The notes under the pieces were generated by a model. That model was not told the DNA's origin and searched no databases. It worked only from the letters and a program-made list of their open reading frames with translations. Shown here piece after piece: positions 42,366-49,782 of a DNA stretch of 61,134 nt (positions are counted from its first letter, which is position 1; each line of letters begins with the position of its first letter). The DNA is taken from NCBI GenBank assembly GCA_030247855.1, contig JAPDRN010000177.1:1-61134 (forward strand), in the 5' to 3' direction. The translations under genes and the position numbers were made by a program. Source of the DNA: Knufia peltigerae. Taxonomy: Eukaryota; Ascomycota; Eurotiomycetes; Chaetothyriales; Trichomeriaceae.

Positions 42366-44840
42366 GTGACCAGGTTGTCCCACCGTCGTCCCGACCGCCG
42401 CCTGTCGGCATTGTCCCATCGGCCCCTTGCCCGTATCGCCTGCCTGCTGGCTCTGGCGGTGACGCCCTGGCTGCAGGCCGCACCGGCCGCGCTGGAGCGC
42501 GAAGTCAACACCTTCATCGGCAGCAAGGATGACGGCAACACCTTCCCCGGTGCCTCGGCGCCGTTCGGCCTGATCCAGGTCAGCCCGATCGGCAGCCACT
42601 ATTCGGGCTGGCGCTACGACGACGACAAGATCCGCGGTTTCGGCCACTCCTTCCTGTCCGGCGCCGGTTGCTGGGAGCAGGGCGGGCAGGTCTCGGTGCT
42701 GCCGGTGACGGGCAGCATCGGTCCCGGCGGCGACTTCGATACCGCCAACCCCAAGCAGTTCGACCACAAGGCGTATGCCTCGGCCTATACCCATGACGGT
42801 GAGATCGGCCAGGCCGGCTACTACAAGGTGCGCCTGACCAGCTACGGCGGCATTGACGCTGAGGCGACGGCGCGTACGCGCGCGGCTGCCGAGCGCTACA
42901 CCTTCAGCCAGGGCAAGGGCGATGGCCACGTGCTGGTCAATGTCGGCCAGGCCAACGAGCGCCACTCGGTGATCGGCAGCGTAGTCGATGTGGTTGGCGA
43001 CCGCGTGGTGGAAGGCAAGCTGGTCACCAAGAGCTTCTGCGGTGGCCATCAGTACACCACCTGGTTCCGTATCGAGTTCGACCGCCCGTTCAAGGCGCAT
43101 GGCACCTGGGGCGAGGGCGGCGGCCTGCCAGGCGCGCGCCACAGCATGGAAGGCGAGCAGAAGCCGAATGGCGCCTGGCTCAGCTTCGATCTGGCCAAAG
43201 GCCAGTCGGTCACGGCCGTCAGCGCGATTTCGCATGTGGACGCCGAAGGTGCGCGAACCAACCTGCGCGCCGAGGGCATGCAGGGCGGGGCGCTGCTCGG
43301 CTTCGAACGGATGCGCGCGCTGTCGCAGCAATCGTGGCGTGAGCAGCTGGCACGCGTGCGCGTGCAGGGTGGCAATGGCGATGACCGCACCGTGTTCTAC
43401 AGCGCGCTGTACCACGCGCTGCTGCAGCCGCTTACCGGCAGCGATGCCGACGGCCGTTACCGTGGTTACGACGACGGCATCCATCGTGCCGATGGCTGGA
43501 CCTACTACGAGTACTTCTCGCTGTGGGACACCTACCGCGCACAGAACCAGTGGCTGGCACTGACGCGCCCGGACGTGGCGCGCGACATCGGCCGCAGCCT
43601 GCTGGCGATCGATGAGCAGGGCGGCTGGCTGCCGCGCTGGGGCTATGCCAACTTCGAGACCAACATCATGACCGGCGACCCGGTCACCCCCTTCATGGTC
43701 GACCTGTGGCGCTTCGGTGCGCTCAAGGGCCGCGAAGGACAGGCATGGGATGCGCTGCGCCGCAATGCGTTCGGCACGCCGCCGCTGAACTCGCGCGCTG
43801 CCGGCCGCTCCGGCAACCCGACCTATCTGGACAAGGGCTACGTGGTCTACGACCGTGCGTTCCCATCCAAGGGCATGGACGTCGATCCCCATCATGGTGG
43901 TTCGGCAACGCTGGAATACGCACTGGCCGACTGTGCGCTTTCGCAGATGGCCGACGGCCTTGGCCACGCCCAGGACGCAGCGACCCTGCGTGAGCGCGGC
44001 CGCAACTGGCGCAACGTCTGGGACCCGCAGGTGCGTGATGCCGAGACCGGCTTCACCGGTTTCCCGCGTCCGCGTACCGAGGATGGCCACTGGTACACCC
44101 CGGCCGATGGCCACTACAGCCCGCGCTCGCACCATGGTTTCCATGAAGGCACGGCTTGGCAGTACCAGTGGCTGGCGCAGCAGGACATGCCGGGCCTGGT
44201 CGAGGCGATGGACGGTCGCGAGCAGGCGGGCCGCCGCCTGGATGCCTTCTTCGCGATGGATGCGCTGCAGGCCGACCCGCTCAACGCGGCGCGCCGCGAG
44301 TGGGTGGTGGGCCCGTACAGCTACTACAACCAGTTCCGCTACAACCCCAACAACGAGCCCGACCTGCATTCGCCGTGGCTGTACACGCTGATCGGCCAGC
44401 CCTGGAAGACCGCAGCGGTGGTGCGTGCTGCGCAGCAGCTGTTCACCAATGCACCCAACGGCGTGACCGGCAACGATGACCTCGGCACGATGTCGGCCTG
44501 GTACCTGTTCAGCGCGATCGGCGTGTACCCGGCGGTGCCGGGCAGCGGCGAGTTCCTGCTGCATACGCCGCGCTTTGCCAAGGTCGAAGTCGAGCTGGGC
44601 AACGGCCGCACCCTGCGCATCGAGGCGCCTGGCGCCGATGGCCGTCGCCTGCAGTACGTGCAGGGCGTGCAGGTCGACGGCCAGGCACATGCCCCGGTAT
44701 GGATGGGCTGGAGCCAACTGCAGCAGGGCCCGAAACTGCGTTTTGCGCTTGATGGGCAGGCGCCGACCGAGGGCTGGGGCACGGCGGTCAAGGACCTGCC
44801 GGTGTCCTGGTGCGCGGCACCGGGCAGCCAGCTGCACTGA
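42366..44840 (+). CDS. GH92 alpha-mannosidase, exported
   Basis: An 824-residue glycoside hydrolase of family 92. A long n-region signal (ACLLALAVTPWLQAAP) is followed by TFIGSKDDGNTFPGASAPFGL, RGFGHSFLSGAGCW, YYEYFSLWDTYRAQNQW, DPHHGGSATLEYALADCA, NEPDLHSPWLY and GNDDLGTMSAWYLFSAIGVYP, all family hallmarks containing the Ca-binding and catalytic acidic residues. GH92 enzymes trim alpha-1,2/3/6-mannose from N-glycans. GTG 42366, 8 nt after AAGGAG, is preferred over upstream in-frame starts that lack a signal. A perfect hairpin at 44849-44879 follows. Confidence 0.93.
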   Translation: MTRLSHRRPDRRLSALSHRPLARIACLLALAVTPWLQAAPAALEREVNTFIGSKDDGNTFPGASAPFGLIQVSPIGSHYSGWRYDDDKIRGFGHSFLSGAGCWEQGGQVSVLPVTGSIGPGGDFDTANPKQFDHKAYASAYTHDGEIGQAGYYKVRLTSYGGIDAEATARTRAAAERYTFSQGKGDGHVLVNVGQANERHSVIGSVVDVVGDRVVEGKLVTKSFCGGHQYTTWFRIEFDRPFKAHGTWGEGGGLPGARHSMEGEQKPNGAWLSFDLAKGQSVTAVSAISHVDAEGARTNLRAEGMQGGALLGFERMRALSQQSWREQLARVRVQGGNGDDRTVFYSALYHALLQPLTGSDADGRYRGYDDGIHRADGWTYYEYFSLWDTYRAQNQWLALTRPDVARDIGRSLLAIDEQGGWLPRWGYANFETNIMTGDPVTPFMVDLWRFGALKGREGQAWDALRRNAFGTPPLNSRAAGRSGNPTYLDKGYVVYDRAFPSKGMDVDPHHGGSATLEYALADCALSQMADGLGHAQDAATLRERGRNWRNVWDPQVRDAETGFTGFPRPRTEDGHWYTPADGHYSPRSHHGFHEGTAWQYQWLAQQDMPGLVEAMDGREQAGRRLDAFFAMDALQADPLNAARREWVVGPYSYYNQFRYNPNNEPDLHSPWLYTLIGQPWKTAAVVRAAQQLFTNAPNGVTGNDDLGTMSAWYLFSAIGVYPAVPGSGEFLLHTPRFAKVEVELGNGRTLRIEAPGADGRRLQYVQGVQVDGQAHAPVWMGWSQLQQGPKLRFALDGQAPTEGWGTAVKDLPVSWCAAPGSQLH

Positions 44841-44848
44841 GCAGGGCT

Positions 44849-44879
44849 GTGCCGTTCGAGGTAACCCAGCGAACGGCAC
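44849..44879 (+). terminator. Hairpin after GH92 gene
   Basis: GTGCCGTTCG (44849-44858) and CGAACGGCAC (44870-44879) form a perfect 10-bp stem 8 nt after the GH92 stop, without a T-run. It may mark the boundary with the lacI-type gene. Confidence 0.6.
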
Positions 44880-44936
44880 GGCACGACAGGGCCGCGATCC
44901 ATTAGGCTTGAGCATCCATCGGAGTGCGGGAAGACG

Positions 44937-45986
44937 ATGAACGACAACGGCGACAGTTCCAGCAAGCGTTCCGGCAAGGCGGTGACGGTGACCGACATCG
45001 CCCGTGCCATCGGCGTTTCGCGCGCGACCGTGTCGCTGGTGCTGCGCGGCAGTCCGCTGGTCAACGTTGATACCCGCGCCCGGGTCGAGGCTGAGCTGCG
45101 CCGCCAGCGTTATGTCTACAACCGAGCGGCGGCGAACCTGCGACGACGTACATCGTCCAGCATCGCGCTGGTCATCAACGATCTGTCCAACCCGTTCTTC
45201 GCCGAATTCGCCTCCGGTGTGGACGAAGCGCTGGGCGGGCGTGGCTACGTGACCCTGCTCGGCAGTACCGGCGAGTCACCCGAGCGCCAGCAGGCGGTGC
45301 TGTCCACGTTGATGGAACACACACCTGCAGGCCTGATCCTGTCGCCGGCCGAAGGCAGCGATGCCACGCTGCTGCGGCAGGCGCTGGGTGCCAATGCCAA
45401 CGTGCTGCTGTTCAACCGTGAACTGGAAGGCGCCGAGTGGGATTTCCTGACCCTGGACAACCAGCATGGCGCCTACCTGGCCACCCGCCACCTGATCGAG
45501 CGCGGTCATCGCCAGATTGCGTTCTTCGGTGGCCACGCGGCATCGAGTTCCTGCCACCAGCGTCGTGCCGGCTTCCAGCAGGCACTGGCCGAAGCAGGGC
45601 TGGCATTGCCGCCGGGCTGGATGATCGAATCGGCACCCAACCGGCTGGAAGCGGCCGCGCGCACCGATGAACTGTTCGTCGACGGCCATCGGCCGAGCGC
45701 AGCGGTCTGCTACAACGACACCGTCGCGCTGGGCCTGATGCTGGGCCTGAACTCGCGCGGCATCCGGCCCGGCGGTGATTTCGCGGTGACCGGTTTCGAT
45801 GATATTTCCGAGGCATCGGTTGCCGTGCCGCCGCTGACCACGTTGACCGCCGACCCGCGCGAGCGCGGCCGGCAGGCGGCGTCCCTGCTGCTGCAGCGGC
45901 TGGAGGAACCGGATGCGCCACCACGGCGCACGGTCGCCCCGGTACAGTTGCGCATCCGCGAAAGCAGTGCCGCACGCCCGAATTGA
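44937..45986 (+). CDS. LacI-family transcriptional regulator of the mannoside regulon
   Basis: A 349-residue LacI/GalR protein. The N-terminal HTH is VTVTDIARAIGVSRATVSLVL (residues about 16-36), then the hinge region, and a periplasmic-binding-protein-like sensor domain (IALVINDLSNPFFAEFASGV; AVCYNDTVALGLMLGL; VTGFDDISEA). It sits between the GH92 and permease genes and is the only LacI-type gene in the window, so it is the natural candidate to bind the seven ATCGAT palindromes. Effector is probably mannose or a catabolite (inference). The name ManR would fit by analogy. Confidence 0.9.
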   Translation: MNDNGDSSSKRSGKAVTVTDIARAIGVSRATVSLVLRGSPLVNVDTRARVEAELRRQRYVYNRAAANLRRRTSSSIALVINDLSNPFFAEFASGVDEALGGRGYVTLLGSTGESPERQQAVLSTLMEHTPAGLILSPAEGSDATLLRQALGANANVLLFNRELEGAEWDFLTLDNQHGAYLATRHLIERGHRQIAFFGGHAASSSCHQRRAGFQQALAEAGLALPPGWMIESAPNRLEAAARTDELFVDGHRPSAAVCYNDTVALGLMLGLNSRGIRPGGDFAVTGFDDISEASVAVPPLTTLTADPRERGRQAASLLLQRLEEPDAPPRRTVAPVQLRIRESSAARPN

Positions 45987-46055
45987 TGCTTTGCTACTGA
46001 CTGATTGCACCCTTCCACGCTTCAACGACCTTTCGCGCATCGAGGCGCGTACCGC

Positions 46056-47369
46056 ATGCCGATCTCCGCAACGCCCCGCCCATCGGGTTCCCCGGGCAAC
46101 CAGCCTGCCGTCACCAACGGCAAGGCGCTGGCCGTGGTCACCACCATCTTCTTCATGTGGGGCTTCCTGACCTGCCTCAACGACATTCTGATTCCGCATC
46201 TGAAGGCGGTGTTCGAACTGAACTACGCCAAGGCAATGCTGGTGCAGTTCACCTTCTTCGGCACCTATTTCCTGATGTCGTTGCCGGCGGGCCGGCTGGT
46301 AGCCGCGCTGGGTTACAAGAAGGGCATCGTGGCTGGTCTGGTGATCGCCGGCATCGGCGCGCTGGGCTTCTGGCCGGCCGCTGAGCTGCGCGTCTACGGC
46401 GCCTTCCTCGGTGCGTTGTTCGTGCTGGCCACCGGCATCACCGTGCTGCAGGTCGCGGCCAACCCGTATGTGGCACTGCTTGGGCCGGAGCAGACCAGTT
46501 CCAGCCGCCTGACCCTGGCGCAGGCGCTGAATTCGCTGGGTACGGCCATCGCGCCGATCTTCGGCGGCATGCTGATCCTGTCCAACACGGCCATGAGCGG
46601 TGAGCAGATCGCCGCGCTGCCGGCCGCCGAACAGCTGGCCTACCGCACCGCCGAGGCCCACGCCGTGCAGGGCCCCTACGTGGGCTTGGCGGTGGCGCTT
46701 GTGCTGCTGGCCCTGTTCGTGTTCCTGTTCCGCCTGCCGGCGCTGAACGACACCACCGAGCAGGCTGACCAGGGGCATCAGCACAGCTACCTGGACGCGC
46801 TGCGCAAGCGCCATCTGCTGCTGGGCGTGCTCGGCATCTTCTTCTACGTCGGCGCTGAAGTATCGATCGGCAGCTTCCTGGTCAACTACCTGTCGATGCC
46901 CACCATCGGCGGTTTCAGCGAGCAGGAAGCCACCCATTATGTGTCGGCCTACTGGACGATGGCGATGATCGGTCGCTTCGCCGGTTCGGCGCTGCTGGCG
47001 CGCTTCTCGCCGAGCCGCCTGCTGGCGATCTTCGCGCTGGTCAACGTGGGCCTGCTGACGCTGACCATGATGACCTCCGGCAATGTCGCGCTGTACTCGG
47101 TGGTGGCGATCGGCCTGTTCAATTCGATCATGTTCCCGACCATCTTCGCGCTCAGCATCGAGCGCCTGGGCCCGCTGACCAGCAAGGGTTCGAGCCTGCT
47201 GATCATGGCCATCGTCGGTGGCGCCGTGGTGCCTTACCTGCAGGGCGTCCTGGCTGACCACATCGGCGTGCAGGCCAGCTTCATCCTGCCGCTGCTGTGC
47301 TACGGCTACATCATTTTCTATGGACTGGTCGGCGCCCGCGCGCCGGCTGCCGGCACGCAGGGAGGCTGA
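46056..47369 (+). CDS. Sugar:H+ symporter of the FucP family (mannose/fucose/glucose type)
   Basis: A 437-residue MFS protein with twelve helices. FFMWGFLTCLNDILIPHLK is the FucP-family signature in helix 1, with AANPYVALLGPEQTSSSRL and LGTAIAPIFGG in the middle. It should bring the monosaccharide released by the mannosidases into the cytoplasm. ATG 46056 is chosen for its GAGG spacing; an extended frame to 46005 lacks support. The fructokinase gene begins 7 nt after its stop. Confidence 0.88.
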   Translation: MPISATPRPSGSPGNQPAVTNGKALAVVTTIFFMWGFLTCLNDILIPHLKAVFELNYAKAMLVQFTFFGTYFLMSLPAGRLVAALGYKKGIVAGLVIAGIGALGFWPAAELRVYGAFLGALFVLATGITVLQVAANPYVALLGPEQTSSSRLTLAQALNSLGTAIAPIFGGMLILSNTAMSGEQIAALPAAEQLAYRTAEAHAVQGPYVGLAVALVLLALFVFLFRLPALNDTTEQADQGHQHSYLDALRKRHLLLGVLGIFFYVGAEVSIGSFLVNYLSMPTIGGFSEQEATHYVSAYWTMAMIGRFAGSALLARFSPSRLLAIFALVNVGLLTLTMMTSGNVALYSVVAIGLFNSIMFPTIFALSIERLGPLTSKGSSLLIMAIVGGAVVPYLQGVLADHIGVQASFILPLLCYGYIIFYGLVGARAPAAGTQGG

Positions 47370-47376
47370 GTCGAAA

Positions 47377-48372
47377 ATGGGTTCCATCGTCTGCTTCGGC
47401 GAAATTTTGATCGATCTACTAGCGCAGCCGCCGGCCTCGGCCGATACCCCGCGCGCGTTCCTGCAGTACGCCGGTGGTGCGCCGGCCAACGTCGCGGTGG
47501 CCGCTGCAAGGCTGGGCGCGAAGACCCAGTTCGTCGGCATGCTCGGCCGCGACATGTTCGGTGACTTCCTGGCGGAGAGCCTGAGCGAACACGGCGTTGG
47601 TACCGACTACATCGTGCGTACCGACGCGGCCAAGACCGCGCTGGCCTTCGTTGCACTGGACGCGGGCGGCGAACGCAGCTTCAGCTTCTACCGTCCGCCT
47701 GCCGCCGACCTGCTGTTCCGTGACAGCGATTTCCAGGCGGGCTGCTTCGATGGCGCGCTTTGTTTCCATGTCTGTTCCAACAGCCTGACCGAAGCGGACA
47801 TCGCCGAAGCGACGTTCGCCGGCATGGACCGCGCACGCACGGCCGGTGCGGTGGTCAGCCTGGATCTCAACCTGCGTCCGGCGCTGTGGCCGGCCGATGT
47901 CGACCCGACACCGCGGTTGTGGCAGGCGCTGGAACGCGCCGACCTGGTCAAGCTGTCGCGCGAGGAACTGGAGTACCTGGCGGCACCGCTGGGTGATGAC
48001 GGCGAGGCGCTGGTGCTGCGTCGCCTGCTGGCCGCGCAGGCACGCTGGGTGATCATCACCGACGGCGCCGCCACGCTGCATTGGTATACCCGTGAAACGC
48101 AGGGCAAGGTCAGCAGTTTCCGCGTCGCCACCGTGGACACCACCGCTGCCGGTGATGCCTTCGTTGGCGGTGTGCTGGTCGGGCTGCTGGAGAGGGGTGG
48201 GGCAGGTGCGGGCTTTGCCGCGTTCTGCCAGGACCCGCAGGCGATCGCCGCCACGCTGCGCTTCGGCGCCGCCGTTGGCGCACTGGCGGTGACCCGCAAG
48301 GGCGCGTTCGCTGCAATGCCCTCGTTCGATGAAGTGCAGCAGCTGCTGCAGCTACAGGATCTCCCCGCATGA
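47377..48372 (+). CDS. PfkB-family sugar kinase, probable fructokinase
   Basis: A 331-residue ribokinase/PfkB enzyme. N-terminal VCFGEILIDLLAQ, GGAPANVAVAAARLGAKTQFVGMLG and the C-terminal ATP/catalytic signature VDTTAAGDAFVGGVLVG (catalytic Asp) are intact. Paired with the following isomerase, it would phosphorylate fructose formed from mannose to fructose-6-phosphate. Codons 11-15 are TTG ATC GAT CTA CTA and contain an ATCGAT operator-like palindrome. These CTA codons contrast with the CTG used almost throughout the gene. The stop overlaps the isomerase start by 4 nt. Confidence 0.9.
   Translation: MGSIVCFGEILIDLLAQPPASADTPRAFLQYAGGAPANVAVAAARLGAKTQFVGMLGRDMFGDFLAESLSEHGVGTDYIVRTDAAKTALAFVALDAGGERSFSFYRPPAADLLFRDSDFQAGCFDGALCFHVCSNSLTEADIAEATFAGMDRARTAGAVVSLDLNLRPALWPADVDPTPRLWQALERADLVKLSREELEYLAAPLGDDGEALVLRRLLAAQARWVIITDGAATLHWYTRETQGKVSSFRVATVDTTAAGDAFVGGVLVGLLERGGAGAGFAAFCQDPQAIAATLRFGAAVGALAVTRKGAFAAMPSFDEVQQLLQLQDLPA
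47406..47419. promoter_or_regulatory. Operator-like palindrome inside the fructokinase coding start
   Basis: TTTGATCGATCTAC, 11 of 14 bases of the regulon consensus, around codons 10-15. Rare CTA codons create the right half, suggesting that the DNA site rather than the protein is being conserved. A repressor here could act as a roadblock within the lacI-permease-kinase operon. Confidence 0.5.
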
Positions 48373-49595
48373 GCACCTCGCCCGATTTCCGTTCTCCCGC
48401 GTTCCTGCGCGCCCACATCGCCGACACGATGGGGTTCTACCACCCGCGCTGCATCGACCCGAAGGGCGGCTTCTTCCATTACTTCCGTGACGACGGCAGC
48501 ATCTACGACGCCAGCCATCGCCACCTGGTGAGCAGCACCCGTTTCGTCTTCAACTACGCCATGGCCTACCGCGAATTCGGCAATGCCGAGTATCGCGATG
48601 CGGTCGAGCACGGCGTGCGCTACCTGCGCGAGGTGCATCGCAACCCGGCTACGGGCGGCTACGCCTGGACCCTGCGCGATGGCGTGGTCGAGGACGACAT
48701 GAATCACTGCTACGGCGTGGCCTTCGTGCTGCTGGCCTACAGCTGTGCATTGAAGGCGGGTATCGAAGAAGCCCGCGCGTGGATGGACGAGACCTGGCAG
48801 CTGTTGGAAGCGCGCTTCTGGGAAGCAGAGCACGGCCTGTACAGGGACGAGGCCGACGGCCAGTGGAACTTCACCGGTTACCGTGGCCAGAACGCCAACA
48901 TGCACATGTGCGAGGCGATGCTGGCAGCATTCGAGGCCAGTGGTGAACAGCGCTATGTCGAGCGCGCGCTGCAGCTGGCCGACAACATGACCCGCCGCCA
49001 GGCGGCCAAGGCCGGCGGTCTGGTCTGGGAGCACTACGACGTCAACTGGAACATCGACTGGGACTACAACCTGGACGATCCCAAGCACCTGTTCCGGCCA
49101 TGGGGCTTCCAGCCCGGCCACCAGACCGAGTGGGCCAAGCTGCTGCTGATCCTGGACCGCCACGTGCAGGCCGACTGGCTGGTTTCTACCGCGCAGCATC
49201 TGTTCGATGTGGCCGTAGCGCGCAGCTGGGACGAGGTGCGCGGCGGCCTGTATTACGGCTTCGCTCCGGAGTCGCGCCGGCAGCCGGGTATGGACGGCGC
49301 GCCGATTGGCGGCGACAGCTTCGTCTGCGACGACGACAAGTATTTCTGGGTGCAGGCCGAGACGCTGGCTACCGCCGCACTGATGGCCAAGCGCACTGGC
49401 GATGACCGCTATTGGCAGTGGTACGACCGTATCTGGGCGTACTCGTGGGACCATTTCGTCGACCACCGGTACGGCGCATGGTTCCGCATCCTCGACGCTG
49501 ACAACCGCAAGTACAGCGACGAGAAGAGCCCGGCTGGCAAGGTCGACTACCACACCATGGGCGCCTGCTACGAAGTGCTGAACGTAGTGCGTTGA
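48369..49595 (+). CDS. AGE-family aldose-ketose isomerase, probable D-mannose isomerase
   Basis: A 408-residue (alpha/alpha)6 barrel of the N-acylglucosamine 2-epimerase family (GGFFHYFRDDGSIYD, STRFVFNYAMAY, GQNANMHMCEAMLAAFE, PWGFQPGHQTEWAKLLL, DDDKYFWVQAETLATAAL). In this family, members that act on free sugars interconvert mannose and fructose, and the adjacent fructokinase fits that reaction. An epimerase role on GlcNAc or cellobiose cannot be excluded by sequence alone. It is translationally coupled to the kinase gene. Confidence 0.88.
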   Translation: MSTSPDFRSPAFLRAHIADTMGFYHPRCIDPKGGFFHYFRDDGSIYDASHRHLVSSTRFVFNYAMAYREFGNAEYRDAVEHGVRYLREVHRNPATGGYAWTLRDGVVEDDMNHCYGVAFVLLAYSCALKAGIEEARAWMDETWQLLEARFWEAEHGLYRDEADGQWNFTGYRGQNANMHMCEAMLAAFEASGEQRYVERALQLADNMTRRQAAKAGGLVWEHYDVNWNIDWDYNLDDPKHLFRPWGFQPGHQTEWAKLLLILDRHVQADWLVSTAQHLFDVAVARSWDEVRGGLYYGFAPESRRQPGMDGAPIGGDSFVCDDDKYFWVQAETLATAALMAKRTGDDRYWQWYDRIWAYSWDHFVDHRYGAWFRILDADNRKYSDEKSPAGKVDYHTMGACYEVLNVVR

Positions 49596-49615
49596 GGTCT
49601 GCCGCGCTGCGTGCT

Positions 49616-49638
49616 CGCCGGACGTGGTCCGGCGCTAC
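49616..49638 (-). repeat. SMAG palindrome before the GH2 gene
   Basis: On the minus strand GTAGCGCCGGACCACGTC then CGGCG, a GTAG-headed hairpin. A degenerate GTAG copy begins at 49656. Both lie in the 187-nt gap between the isomerase and beta-mannosidase genes. Confidence 0.75.
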
Positions 49639-49782
49639 CGTGGCGTGTTGCATTGGTAGCGCCGCGCCGCGCCGCGCTGTGGTCTGGGCGCCAGGATGTC
49701 GAACGCATCGCCATGCGCGCGGAGCCGACCGCATGCAGTGGACACCCGCTTGGGCCTTCAACAGCAACAAAAGGAGCATCAC

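Noticed and set aside
41949..44915. A 988-codon minus-strand frame opposite the GH92 gene
   Set aside because: Antisense shadow of a gene with complete GH92 motifs.
28431..47419. Other ATCGAT hexamers inside coding regions
   Set aside because: Bare ATCGAT is common in GC-rich coding sequence (Ile-Asp); only sites with the flanking TTGR/CYAA pattern were kept.
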